DNA of 64,000 bases, taken from Rhyacichthys aspro (lineage: Eukaryota > Chordata > Actinopteri > Gobiiformes > Rhyacichthyidae). Position numbers and translations under genes: made by a program. The stretch lies in assembly GCA_036850595.1 (NCBI GenBank), contig CM072168.1, positions 19,772,936-19,836,935 on the forward strand. The letters are read 5' to 3'. The first letter of the stretch is position 1. Each line of letters opens with the position of its first letter. Below, one piece after another: positions 47,740 through 59,665 of this stretch. The notes beneath the pieces were generated by a model. That model saw only the letters and a program-made list of their open reading frames with translations, searched no databases and was not told the DNA's origin.

Positions 47740-48060
47740 ATCCCAATCAGGCACGGTCTCATTTTTAAATCTGGGAGACAATGCCGTACACCTGTGCAGC
47801 CCCTCGTTTGTTCAGCACAGGTGGCTCCTCTGGGTTTAAGCAGTTCCAGTGGGTGGACATCCAGGACACTCTACATCTGCTCCCTGCAGCTGGGACGGCC
47901 CACCAGAAGCCACCGTGCTCTATTCCTGCTCAGAACCCCCTTTTTTAATTCTTTTGTTTTTACTTTTGATAAACACCTTTTTGTTGAAGCACACTGTCTG
48001 TTTTTCCTTCTTCCCACAATCCCTCATCTGTCTGTTCAGTGTCATTGTGAGCGAATGTGG
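47740..48060 (+). mobile_element. Possible LTR-like fragment (weak)
   Basis: TTTTGATAAACACCTTTTTG then AAGCACACTGTCTG resembles the polyadenylation region of some fish gypsy-type LTRs (AATAAACACCTTTT...CACTGTCTG). A short frame before it (47781-47948) is unrecognised. No LTR boundaries or primer-binding site were seen; the region may be unique sequence. Confidence 0.2.
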
Positions 48061-48959
48061 GGGCTACACTCACCTTCACCCATTTCCTTGACCCACTTTT
48101 ACCGTTGCGCCTCGACTACACCTTTAAAGCCGAAGGAAGAGAAATCCCATTTAAATCCCCACAACATCTGACCTTCTCGGCTGCACACACTCCACTCGCT
48201 GCATGTTGTCCTCTTTCTGCCTGGCTTCACTGCAGAATTTGGGCAGCGCACTTGAATTATTCAGTGACGTCCCTTTCTCTCAGACGGACCCCCGCGGACG
48301 GTACAGTTTTGACAGTCATCCACATAATGCACTCTCTGGCATGTGTTCATTTGTGGGACGTGTTCCTCTGGTGCTTTACTAAACGAATGAACAGTGTTTT
48401 AAAAGTAAAACACTGAAAGAATTGAACCATGAGACTTTTACCTGTCGTTATAAACTGACCTTTTATGTATTTTTTGCAGGAAATAAAGAACATGTAATGG
48501 CTCCTTCCACTGGGTTTATACGAAGAAACTTATTCCACTTCCAAAAGCATCTAATCGTAGCATCTAACTTTGCTAAATCACAGTAGCTTAAAGCACAGTG
48601 GTGTCTTCCCCTGACGTCTACGTGTTTGTGGACGAGCCCATTGTTGCTCACACAGCTGTCTTGTCATATATTTTTTATCTCATGACGGTTTGCCCTCTTC
48701 CCTCCATCTTTTCTGGTTTCATGTTGTTATTTTAGCTTCATTTCTCCCCTCAGGCCGGGCTTATCAGACAGAGCCCCGAGTATTGACGCAGAAATCTCAG
48801 CCCGGTGTCTACGAACGCTCAGCAGGTGACACGCACACACAAATATATAAAGCTAAAATCCCCCGGGACAACAGCGAATGAAAAAATAATAGCGCTGCTG
48901 CAGTAGTTCATATGGAATCAGCTTTGTGTCCTAAACCCTTCAGCCATTTTTTTTTTTTT
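48061..48959. other. Intergenic, no gene seen
   Basis: Frames of up to 125 codons begin upstream and cross 48061-48171, but they overlap in different phases and show no domain. Poly(T) at 48949-48959. Confidence 0.45.
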
Positions 48960-49285
48960 ACAGCGGGACAGATCTGATCGCCTGCAGAAGTCCGCAGCAG
49001 GCGCACATACATCTGACGTCTGCCAGTTGGAGCAGATGTCACCGCTGGGCTAATGGATGCACAGCCCGCCAGATCACACTGAAATATAATTACATCCCGG
49101 CAAATATGTGCTTAATTCTTAAAAGTCTGGGGCGTAAAAGCCAAGCGATGCGCAGAGCCTCTCGCAGATAGAGCCTAATGAAGTCGGCGAGCTCAGAGGA
49201 CGTGAAGGCCACTCAGAGGAGCGCTCCGTTCCTGCCAAATAATGAGCTCTGTGATTGTAAAGCCGCATCAGGAAAGAGCGAGGCG
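48960..49285. other. Candidate conserved non-coding element
   Basis: Unique, GC-balanced, with ATATAATTACATCCCGG and AGCCTAATGAAGTC motifs and no repeats. Its texture resembles 45825-46610. Conservation was not tested. Confidence 0.27.
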
Positions 49286-49469
49286 ACAAAAGCAGTGGTG
49301 TTTCTCATTCATTTATTGATGAGCTTAAAATCACAAAGATAAACACATTAAAGGCAGAAAAATAATATATGAGCTCACGTTACTGCACAAAACGACACAC
49401 TTCTGCTCAAATGTTGTTTATCATTCGCAGAAACAGCAAAAATGCTCAAAAATATCAGTCTCTTAAGAA

Positions 49470-49705
49470 AGATCTGGGTTTAACAGTCTCTGATGAGGAA
49501 GCACAGGTCCTAAAACCATCTGAATACAACTCAGGCTCCTCCATGTTGTGTTATTTACCGTTCTGTGCAACATAGTTTTTAAATATTTGGTGACTTTTAC
49601 CGTATTGTTTTTAGCTGTTGCAGCCTTAATGCTTGTAATAATAGAGCATCTAAATATCAAGCCTTTTTCTAATGATCTCTATCCACTCACTGACAGCACA
49701 CATAT
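49470..49705 (-). repeat. Dispersed family GTGAGTGGGTAGAG, copy 3 (inverted)
   Basis: On the minus strand it runs from TGTGCTGTCAGTGAGTGGAT to CTTCCTCATCAGAGACTGTT, matching 41319-41540 throughout. The ends are conserved at the same places as in copy 2. Confidence 0.65.
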
Positions 49706-52700
49706 GTAATTAAACAGCTGTCATTTATCAAAAAACCATCTTGTTCATGCATAATTTGTGATTTCAACCTTTTATCCTTTGAAAATGTTTTGCTGTCTTT
49801 TATATTTTGCTGCTAAACGGACACACAGCTAAAAGTAAAAGGGTCTAGTTACAGGTTAGTGTTTGATAATTTGTCCAAAATGAAACCTGATCAGTCACAT
49901 TATTGATTTTATTTTCAAATCTACTATATTATGTGTAAAAAAAATCAAAGTGGTTTTAATTTTGCACAGAGTAGCTCAGTCCTATTGGTGTCACGAAATA
50001 AAAGTCACACAGAAAACCATTTTAAAACCATCATGTCTGTGTTTACCAAGCAGCTCACTACAGGAGCCTGTTGGATCCACAAAGGTGCCATTATTCTACA
50101 CATGGACCCGATCGAGGCTGGTTCATGATCTGACCACATCCAAACCACACTGGAGTCTACGAGGAAAGGCTCTGAGACTAACTTGTTTAGTTGGACCAGT
50201 TCACACCAGCTCAAATAATCAATACAAACAAGAGAAACACACTTGGGCTTGTTTTAATTGGACCAAAGACATCAGGCTTAGTGTGGATCTCTACAAAAAC
50301 ACCAAAACGGCTCAATTTTTCCTTCTTTCTGTCCTGAATGTCCTAAAAGCTGGATTGGTTAACGCTAATCCAACAATCAGTTCATGTTTTTATATTGTTT
50401 ACTGGTGTTGTACTGGTTTTAGGTCACATTTTTCCTTTTTGTCTTTGGATTTGTGTTAAAATGAAAGTGTCACATCACATCAAAGCTCTAAAACAGTATA
50501 TTTATGTCATTATTAGACTCTGTAAAGGTCTGTCCTGAAGTCAGTGTCATGTGATCAGAGAGTTAAAGCTGCAGCAGATGGAGGTTTATGTTCTTACTGT
50601 GTCTTGGACATGAAACTTTATGAAGAACCTGTGGCACGGAAATAAAAATCAAAGGGTTTTACCTGCAGCACTTATTCAAATGGAAACAGATGGAGAGGAT
50701 TGAGAGGCTCAGAGCATTGAATAAGTCTTTCTTCTGACTTCGGTGTGTTCAGGTGATTTCAGATCGTCGGAGCATTCCAAACGACAACAACAAGGAAGAT
50801 GGACGGCAAGATAAAAATGTGCTAATGTAATTTTAAATGAGTGAATACAGTCACAGCAGCGGTTCAAGAAAAGGTAGCTTCTTCTAAACACCAACGTAAA
50901 TAAATAAATAACTTAAAGTCTAAAGAAACCTCTAAGGACAGAAAAAATAGTTAAATTATCAAGTTATTAATGCACAAAACAGTATAAAATATCCTTTCAG
51001 ACTTATATTAAACTAAAATATCTTAACATTTGCTTTCCTCCTCCGTGTTGAAGATGAAAATAACGTCGACAGAATCTCAGGTGAGTTTCAGTCTGTTGTT
51101 CCGACTCGAGCAGATGTTCGCGTGCTTTTTTTCAACTCAGAAATACGTCTTCCCGAGTTCCCGAGGAGCACCTGAATGCACCATATGTTAGACAACAATA
51201 TAGACAGACAAATGTACAGTTTACTAGTAATATAGTCATACCTAAACGAGTGAATATATCCACAAGAACCACTGAGAAACCACAAACTAACACATTCAAG
51301 TGAAATGATCATGTTTCCTCTGATGTGCCATGAAAGCATTTTGGACTAAACTCAAAGTACAAAAGTGCACAGGCTCAAAACTAGAGTAAAAGAAGGAAGA
51401 GAGAGGAACGACAGATGAGTGTGAAGGCAGAGATGGATGGATAGATGGAGCGGCGGTACAGACAGGAGGTGTGGAGGCGGCAGCCGAGCTCCACCAGGGC
51501 AACAGTGTGTGCACGCTCGCTCCGACTCAGTGTGGAGGTGTATTTATGCCTGAGTGGGAGGATACAGATTGTGCGAGAAGGTTTTTGGTTCAGAGAAGTT
51601 TGGAGAAAATCACCAGAAGCACAGACTACACGAGAGGATCTGAAAGTTAAAATCTGCTTTTTCCGACACTGTGTTTCTGTTTCTACGAATGAACATAAAG
51701 AAAGGAGGAAAGTTATGTGTCACGTTTAGGGATTTGTGGTATTTTATGCATAAATACTGTTATGAATCTGTCTATTATGGTTGGAAGTGTTGCATGAGAT
51801 GAGACTTTATGAATCCAACAGTGAGGAATGCCTCTTGATACAACAGGATGAAAAAATAGAACAAACTGTGCATGAAAAACAGAAAATAATGCACAGATTT
51901 ATCGCCTGTGTGATGTATTTGTATTTGTGTGATGCATTTACCTGCTTCCTTCACTTGGTACTGTCCTAACATCCTGCCTTCTGACAAAACCTTATAATTT
52001 ACCAGCGCTGAAAAAACTAGATAATTGTAGCACTTGACATATTTTCAAACCTAGACGTTGTATTTATCTTGACATTTATCTTTATCTTGATTTGTCTTTA
52101 TTTCTCAGGATTCGTCCCAGAACCAGACGGCGCGACACACTCAAAGCCCACTGCCCAAAGACAAACATGGCTCTGATAAAAGGCGTCATCAGTGCTTTCC
52201 GTCCTAATAACCCGGTTTTGAGAAACACAGATACACTTCATTGAGAAACTGTGACACTGTTTACATCGTGTCCCTTTTTTTCGATGCACAACAAAACAAA
52301 ACTTTCCTACAGCAACAGAAAGCGAACTTCAATAATAAGCTTTTACAAACTCCAGAGTGTAATTAACCAAGTGATGTTTGTCCTTTTTAACTAAACAGCT
52401 GCTGAATAAGCTGCTTTTATTCTTCCCAAAACATTCCTTTTCCTCTTCCTTTTGCTCCTCGTCCTGCACAGAGACAGCATCTACAGTCAAAGGTGGTTTG
52501 TTTGGATGCATTTTCGTCACGTTTTTTGTCCTCTTTAGTAAAAATAAATCCATGAAACCATAAGTTTTCATGTAAAAGTGAAGAAATGGGATCTCTGCAT
52601 GTATTTTCCTGAATATGATCATAACTGGGACAATCTAGTGCTTTTTAACACACTCATTGTCTCATTTTAACTAAATCTAACTCATATTCATTGATACTGA

Positions 52701-52935
52701 GTGTGTTTAAAATGAATATATGACTGTAAACAATGGTGTAATGTTTATTTTCAGATTGTAGTGATCTCATACTGAGTTTGTGCCAAAGACTTGACATCAG
52801 CAGCAGCTTTAAACTAAAACTCTCGTATTTATCGCACGACGCTGAGCTGTGACGATCCTCAGTCGCCCTTCATCGAGGAGCGGACCCTCGTCTTCCCGTA
52901 ACATGATGTCATCTCTGAATAAAACATGTCCGAGT
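49706..52935. other. Intergenic, no gene seen
   Basis: No arrays or recognised elements. The 169-codon plus-strand frame at 49950-50459 is the longest non-repeat frame in the window, but its residues (LILHRVAQSYW...) suggest no family, and it overlaps other frames. Treated as chance. Confidence 0.45.
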
Positions 52936-52963
52936 GCAGCGGCAGCAGCAGCAGCAGCAGCAG
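52936..52963. repeat. (GCA)n microsatellite
   Basis: Eight GCA-type units; encodes a short polyglutamine by chance in one frame. Confidence 0.9.
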
Positions 52964-53631
52964 TTCTCGGCTCAAGATGATCTCATCGTTTTACAAGAAA
53001 AATCAGATCTGAACGTCAGTGTCATCACATCAGGTCTAAAAATACACTCCTGCGTCGTTTCAGTGAAAGGACGTACACCTGCTTTAAATGAGTCACACGT
53101 TAAACTCACTCTCGCAGGTTGAATTAAAGTCTCATCGCTCATTTTCCAAGTTTTCAGCTCAGATCCTTAAACGTATTGTCCTCATTTAAAGAGTAGAGAA
53201 ATGAAAAGGTGAGTTCAAGACCTTCCTCAATGACTAATACTGCGCTTTTTAACACATTTCCTTGTCTTTTTTGTTGTATTAAAAAGCAGCGAGCCGTCTG
53301 TTTTTATTGTTAACACCACTGCATTCAACCCCTTTTTAAAAAATCTCATTAATAATGTCCAGATTATGTTTTGTCAAGAGGCACGCTTGATTAAGGTTAA
53401 AATAAAAATGATTACAGAACACTTGCAAAGAAATTATTATTATTATTGTCCAAATACTGAGATCAGAGCTTGGTAATCATCAATATCACAACCTGTTATA
53501 CTCATTTAATTGCCTCTGTGTGTAGTTGTTGTGCTTCCGTTCTCTGTACAGCTCTATTTTGATTTCTTTAATTTAAATAAACATGATAAATATAGAGCAA
53601 ACACTTCAAAAAGAGCAACTGATAAAAAAAA

Positions 53632-53683
53632 ATCTGAAAAATCAACATGGCTCTGAAATCTGTGCATGGTTCATAAATATTAC
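53632..53683 (+). repeat. Short dispersed repeat (AAAAATCAACATGGCTCT), copy 1
   Basis: Matches 55382-55433 over about 50 bases with four or five differences, same strand, about 1750 bases apart. Confidence 0.7.
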
Positions 53684-53775
53684 ATTGTCGACATGTGTTT
53701 CACAGAGTCACCCACAGAAGCATTTTCAAAAGGAAGGTAATTTCAGATTAATATTTGGAGCAGAAGAACCTGTCA

Positions 53776-53995
53776 GGACCTGCCTATCACCAATTAAAAA
53801 CAAAAAATAAAAAATAAAATAAAAAACTCCCTTTCACCAAATAAATGAATAATACTAATAATTAAAAAAATAATAAATACAAAAAAATACAAAAAACTGC
53901 CTATCACAAAAAAAAAGAAATAAACAATAATAATAAAAAAAACAAATAAAAAAATAATAATAAAAACAAAAAAAATAAAAAATGCCTATCTCCAG
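53776..53995. repeat. A-rich array with recurring CTGCCTATCAC
   Basis: The words CTGCCTATCACC, CTCCCTTTCACC, CTGCCTATCAC and TGCCTATCTCC recur about every 70 bases, separated by A-rich text (AAAATAAAAAATAAA). It looks like a short, decayed tandem array with poly(A)-type spacers. Confidence 0.6.
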
Positions 53996-54802
53996 GTAAG
54001 GTTAGCAATAGTTACTGCAGAACCATTTTTTTCACGTTAGTAACAACGGTTAATTGATTATCAAACCAAAAACAGGCCCATAACTGTCAGAGCTGATACA
54101 CTATTGGTCTAAACATTTGTGGCTCGTCAGAAATCACTGTTTTGAAAAAGAATGACCTTCTGAAGAGTCCAATGGCTGCTCAAGGTTAAGTTAGCATCAG
54201 AGTGTTTCCAAATCTATATATGCAATAATATGATCTGTGAGTGTTACATCTCAAAGTACTTAAATATAGGCGTAATTATTAATGTATTGTGTTGAATTGG
54301 ACACAGTGGAGGAGAAGCTCATTAGCTCCAGTTGTTCTGCTGATAATCTGTCTCTGTTACAATCCCACTGCTTCTGTTTTTTTTAATTTTTTTTTTTACA
54401 TTATCCTTTCCTCATCGACGTTATTATTCACACATTGTTCGATTCAGAAAACTACACTGAGTGGTTCACACAGAGAGGATTACACAGCTCTTGACTTGTA
54501 GAGTTTGTGCGTGTGGTTCAGAGGGTGGTCCTGGTGGTCGTCTCTTTTCTGTCGGACTCTAATCCTTTTGAAGCTGCCTTGTTAATCCCAGATATTGCTC
54601 TCAGTGGCTCTGGATTCATGTAAACACAGAGGAGCACTTTCTCCACTGCCACAAATCTGAACACAAACTGGCCAAGATATGTCCGATTTAAACAGACTGC
54701 ACCTGATAGTTTTGTCTTCTAGTTGTGAAAATGGTTTAAACCCAAATAGTTTATTGTAAAAACAGTCTTTATGATCCATCTACTGTTTATTTTAAAAAAA
54801 GG

Positions 54803-55205
54803 AGCGCTCCCATTGGTCGAGACTTGTCACATGACGTTCCAGGAAGTTTAACAGCTGCAGATAAAGTGTATTTTCAGCTGAATATGTCTTTTAACAGAGA
54901 AACAGCTGAAAAAAGAAAAGCATCAACAGAGAAAAGGGAGACAACGTAAAACACAGATAAATACTGTCAATTCAATCACGTAATGTTTAACGAGGAGGAG
55001 ATAATTGTCGTCCTGACGCTGAAGTCACAGCTAAGCTAACGCTAAACTCTAAACTTCAGTTTGGTCAAATGGATTAGTATTTTGGAGGAAAAACTGGTCT
55101 GGTTTTATTTTTTAATAAAAGAGAAGCAGGAGAGGTTCCTAGGCTGCTTTTGGAGGAGAGTCTGAGACAAAAAAAGAAAATCAAGGAGTGGAGCTTTAAG
55201 GTTGA
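54803..55205 (+). repeat. Dispersed family GCTCCCATTGGTCGA, copy 2
   Basis: Begins GGAGCGCTCCCATTGGTCGA and ends AGGAGTGGAGCTTTAAGG. It matches 39648-39985 block by block. The end is the inverse of CTTAAAGCTCCACT at 37467, so TTAAAG may be the terminal motif of the family. The first bases (GGAGCGCTCC) are a palindrome. Confidence 0.5.
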
Positions 55206-55381
55206 TAATAAATTCTAGTAAATCCAGTATCAATAGTAAATATAGATGACTTTATCGATCCATCTGCAGAAAAAAGTGATTTATGCTCATGTCAAGTTAC
55301 TCAATCATTTAACCAGCACCACTAAACTACAAACACCACTTTGTTAAACTCTAGAGTAAAAAACTGTCTCCTTTAAAAACT

Positions 55382-55433
55382 ATCTGAAAAATCAACATGG
55401 CTCTAAAATCTGTGGATGGTTTGTAAATATTTT
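55382..55433 (+). repeat. Short dispersed repeat (AAAAATCAACATGGCTCT), copy 2
   Basis: Partner of 53632-53683. Confidence 0.7.
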
Positions 55434-57089
55434 TATTATTTATTATATGAGTGACCTAAGTTTTCTATTTGGAAAAAAGTATTGGGCAACAATAAGATAT
55501 ATCTGGTCTATATGCTCCTAGTTCCAAACTGTAAAAAATGTGCTGTTTGAGAATAAAAAAGCTGCTCTAAATGCCAGATCAGTGGGAGTAACTCACAAAA
55601 GCAGCGTTGCCACTCCTCTTTGTGCTCCTCCAGGGATCGCTCTTCTTTGTTTTACAGCTTGGCCTCTTTCACCTCTTCTCTTCTTCCGCTAATCTTCAAC
55701 TACAGCCGAGTTTCTTTCCAAATCTTCCGCCCACCTTCTCAGAGATGTGTTCGCGGATACAGAGCCTTTGAACATGGCAGTGTTTAAAGTTGAGCGGCTG
55801 CGCGGTGGCAGCTGCTAATGTCAACGCCACAGACACAACCTGACGAGATGCCAGCTCAAAGAGGCTCAGTTGCCAACAGCGGAGTGTGTTTTGGTGAGTT
55901 CGTACGGGGTAAAGTGGGAGGCAAAAAAAGAGTTGAATAGAAACTTTCCAGGTTTGGTTCAGTTAAAAAGAGTTCGGTTTGTGTGCTTCATTTGGAAAAG
56001 TGTGAATCTGCCGTAAAAACCTCTCAATTTGAACTGATTAATCCGAACAACACAGGAAGAGACTTGAAATTAATGTCTGTTGGAATAAATAAGGCAAAAC
56101 GTGGAACAATGAGGACGTAAATTGGTATGAGCGACAGTTATTTATTAATACTCAAAACTCATGACAGAGAGTTACGCAAATAAGTGGCAGCCAATCACTA
56201 TAAGATCTGAACTGAACACACGAGAGATCTGAGCAAAAATCTAATTCTAACTGATGTGCAACAACTCACAGTTTTGCTGAATCTAAAAAAGACAAAAAGA
56301 GACATTTATTGTTGTCTAAACCAATATCATCGACAGTTTCCTCAAAGGGCTTCACAGACTTTACAAGACCACACCCCAGTTCTTTAAGGTGAGGAAAAAC
56401 TTTAAAAAAAACAAAAGAGAGTGCAAAAAACAAGTGTTATACATTTACAAGTCCAGTATTGTGCTGTTTGAGTCCATCTTATCCATAAATAAAGAAATAC
56501 ATAAGTCTAGAACAGTCTCAGTGGGGTTAAGGGTCAGCGGCAGCCGGACGACTGTGGGACAGGATCACGATTAGACAAAAAGGGAAGGGTCCTGAGCAGG
56601 ATTAGAGTTTGGTGCAGGCTCATCTTTATTTTGAGGCTAATCAAGAGCATTAAGTAGAGCTCATGTCTCAAATTATATTAAGAAACTGTCCACATTTATT
56701 GTTTCTCTCAAAAGTGGGGTGTGTTGTTTTTAGTTAAATCTAAAATACTGCTGTTATTTATTATCTTCTTAGAGCATGTGAACAGCTATGACATGCTTTT
56801 GTCCTAAACCTTCAGCAAGAAAAGAATGCACCTTTTCAGCAGTGCTCAGTTTGTTTTCTCTCAGCATCTGCACAAACAGCAACAGAACATAATCAAACTA
56901 ATCCATCCACTGGGTTTTATGAAGCTTTTAATGAACATTTTCCAAAACAGACCCAGACTCCAAGTGTAAACACAGCCCGAATGTGTGGCTTTGTGAATGT
57001 ATTCATAGAAAACACTGCAAAGTCGAGGAGTATCTAAGCTGCTGAGTCGCTGCTGAAGTTAGCAAAGAGGCTGCATTCTCCAGCTAACG
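55434..57089. other. Intergenic, no gene seen
   Basis: A copy of the GCAGTGCTCAGTTTG motif at 56828-56860. No other recognised feature. Confidence 0.5.
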
Positions 57090-57425
57090 TGTCAACACCA
57101 AATTAGCATCGCAGCTGGAGGCCCCTGGGACACGAAGACTGGGAAGCCCCTCTCTTTTCCACCAAAAGAAAATCTAAAGCAGGCGAACAAAGCTGGAGGC
57201 AGAGGCAGGGATCGTAATGAGGAGCGTGGTGGAGCCGAGCGGGTGCAGCTGTGTCCTCTTTCAGGCGGCGCTCTCAAGGACGCAGCCCCCGAGTGTTTGT
57301 CCTCGCCCGGCTCAAGGTCAGCGCCGCCGCAAACACAGCTCCGTCATGTCTTAATGTGGTGTTTGTGTCAGCGCGGTCCTCGGCACCGAAGAGGCCTTTT
57401 GTGAACGCTGAAGGTAACAGGGTTT
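57090..57425. other. GC-rich unique patch, both strands open
   Basis: Higher GC and CpG than its surroundings. Open frames occur on both strands (61 and 64 codons), none recognised. A possible donor-like CTGAAGGTAACA sits at 57408-57419. It could be an exon, a regulatory element or chance; not called as a gene. Confidence 0.25.
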
Positions 57426-58086
57426 CAGTGTGTTTTAACATTTAGATTATAAAATTAGAGGCAATTATCTCGAGCAGGTTGATCAGATGTGTGTAAAGAT
57501 AGATGGGAGCAGGACCAGGTTTGTCTTTTGTATCAGGTCTGTTTCCTTTGTGTCATTAACTTCTGGATTGTAATCTTGGATTGCATCGATATCAGGTCGA
57601 TATTTGTCAAACTCTGTAATAACTTATATCACAGGCTCATATCGTCTAATATTCTTTCATAAAGGCCAGGCTCTCTGTTGGTTCTCAAACCTCATTTTGA
57701 AATGGCAACGTTTTCATTCCTAAAACTAAATCGATTGTAAGAAAACTCTCTCTCTCCCAAACTCCCCCCTGTCCAATCCCAAAAGTAATAAAGTAATAAA
57801 AGTAAAACTGAAGCATTTCACCAGCCTAAATACTGACATGTTGAATCAAACTGAAGTTTAGAGCTCATCTTAAACTTCTAGCTCTGAGTTTCATCCCTAA
57901 ACATGTTGTGAATGCATTGGCAATATTCATCCATGTTTCCCTTTACTTCCCTTTTCTCTATTTAAGTTTTGTACAGTTTCTTTATCTAAACAGAGGTATT
58001 GCCGTTGGGTCAGTGTTTACCAGCCTCATAAACCATCAGCATCTCTTAATCTGAATGCATGTGAACATTTTCATTGATTCAAAACC
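57426..58086. other. Intergenic, no gene seen
   Basis: AT-rich; nothing recognised. Confidence 0.5.
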
Positions 58087-58352
58087 TTAAAGTGGCTCTG
58101 TGTAACTTTAAAAATATATATTCTCTAAATCCTTTTGATGGTTCTTAGACTGAAATCAGTAGAATTGGGTCTCTTTTATGAAAATAGTCCAATACACTGG
58201 ATCCTAACAGAGTCTTATTTGTACAAAATACACTTAAATGACCTACTCTTTTCAGAAGACATGTGTTTTTCTTCCAAACTTGCCACTTGGATAGTCTCCA
58301 TCCATAAATATGGCGTAAAAACACAGAAACTCTGTTAAAAATGACACTTTAA
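58087..58352. mobile_element. MITE-like element with TTAAAGTG inverted ends
   Basis: Starts TTAAAGTGGCTCTGTGTAAC and ends with CACTTTAA, whose reverse complement is TTAAAGTG. About 266 bases, AT-rich, no transposase. The TTA at the edge would fit PIF/Harbinger-type targets, but this is a guess. A TTTTTCACAGATAATTCCTA block 60 bases beyond the right end is shared with 37625 and 39570. Confidence 0.4.
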
Positions 58353-58599
58353 CAATGATACTTTAATAAAAAAAGCCTGTATGACGTCTTGTTTCATTGT
58401 TTTGTTTTTTTCACAGATAATTCCTATCACAATATAATATACTGTCCTTTTTGTGCTTGAAATCTCTGCAGAAACCTTCAATCATCATGGTTTACATCAG
58501 TTTTCTGTCTCATTCTTTATTGCAATAAGTTACATCAAACAGTTTGTTCCGATCCATATTCACGAAGAGTCCGTTTATGTCAAGATTTAACCCACTTTC

Positions 58600-58930
58600 C
58601 TTTTCTCTCTTAAGCTCCACTGTTCCTTCCAATTAGTGTCCCACACAAACTGGCTCTTAGTTAACAATTAGCGCCCGCTCCCACAGTAAATACCGCGGTA
58701 ATAACGGCCGGACTCATCTCCGCTGCCTCCCAAGAAAAAATATCATCAAAGTGATTCAATTAGACCCCCACAAACAGTGATTATAATGTTAAGCAAATGA
58801 GGAGGTAACGTTCCACAAATTAATTATGAAAATGAGAGTTTGTAATGCAGTTTGTTGGAGAAAGGGCACCGACCTTGAGATGAATTGCGAAGCTGGAATT
58901 AAATTAGAATAAATGGATAAATCAATAAAC
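58600..58930. other. Candidate conserved non-coding element
   Basis: Unique, with many homeodomain-type cores: TTAACAATTAGCGC, GATTCAATTAGACC, ACAAATTAATTATGAAAATG and GGAATTAAATTAG. No repeats. Together with 45825-46610 this is one of the two strongest enhancer-like textures. Conservation was not tested. Confidence 0.33.
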
Positions 58931-59009
58931 AAAACATACAGAGGCCATTTACATTAACATGAAACACAAATGTGGGTCTGTGGGGTATTAAAAAGTCTCT
59001 GTCCACACA

Positions 59010-59290
59010 AATATACAAGTGTCGCAGTCAAGACTAAGACTAAAGTATGTTACATTGGCAGAAAAAACAGTCTTAGTCCAAACTCATGAAGGAGGCAGAG
59101 TTAGAAGGAGTTCAAATCATAGACAATTTCATCCAATTATCATAAAAACAAGACCAAAACTGAACCAGCAGTTACTAAAAAGAAAATATGAGACTTGACT
59201 GAGACCAAAAGACAAAACTGATTAAAAATGAGTCAAAGAAAAGCCTGAGACCATGAATCATGAACACAGTTGACCAAAGAGCTGTTCAGG
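59010..59290 (+). repeat. AGACCAAG dispersed family, diverged copy
   Basis: Contains CAGTCTTAGTCCAAACTCAT, GGAGGCAGAGTTAG, ATCATAAAAACAAGACC and GAGACCAAAAGAC, in the order seen at 17771-18010 and 28285-28530, with one copy of the segment that is amplified at 27871. Confidence 0.5.
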
Positions 59291-59599
59291 TGCATTAAAA
59301 TAATCTGAATTTAAAACTGCAAATAGGAATAATCAATGCACAGTTTTCTCTTTGTCTTTGAGACGAACGACCTGGAGCATTAGCTACAAACGTGAAAACT
59401 GAAATGTGCAAAATACAAGGTCATCGATTCTTTAATTTTATTTAGGTTTGGAAAAGTGTGCATTTTTATGTTTTATTATGAAATCTCTGTGTATTTTGGG
59501 TCTGAATGCTGTAAACAGACAAAACACAACAGAATCTTTCAGCGGAAACATTGCATTAATGTTACTCTTTCTGTGTTGTCATTTTTTATGTTGTTGATT

Positions 59600-59665
59600 T
59601 TATTTTTTGTATTATTTGAGTGTTGAATGTGAAAGCCCCTCGGGGATAATAAAGATACCTTGAAC
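59600..59665 (+). mobile_element. Retrotransposon-type 3' tail fragment
   Basis: CCCCTCGGGGATAATAAAGA followed by TACCTTGAA matches the CCCCTCGGGGATNAATAAAGTA ending common in fish non-LTR elements. No coding part is visible upstream. Confidence 0.55.

Noticed and set aside
47794..48416. Three overlapping plus-strand frames of 80-125 codons
   Set aside because: Different phases, hydrophobic runs from T-rich DNA, no domain. A weak LTR-like motif nearby did not give element boundaries.
49950..50459. 169-codon plus-strand frame, longest outside arrays
   Set aside because: No recognisable domain, other frames open at the same place, no exon-like boundaries; consistent with chance in 64 kb.
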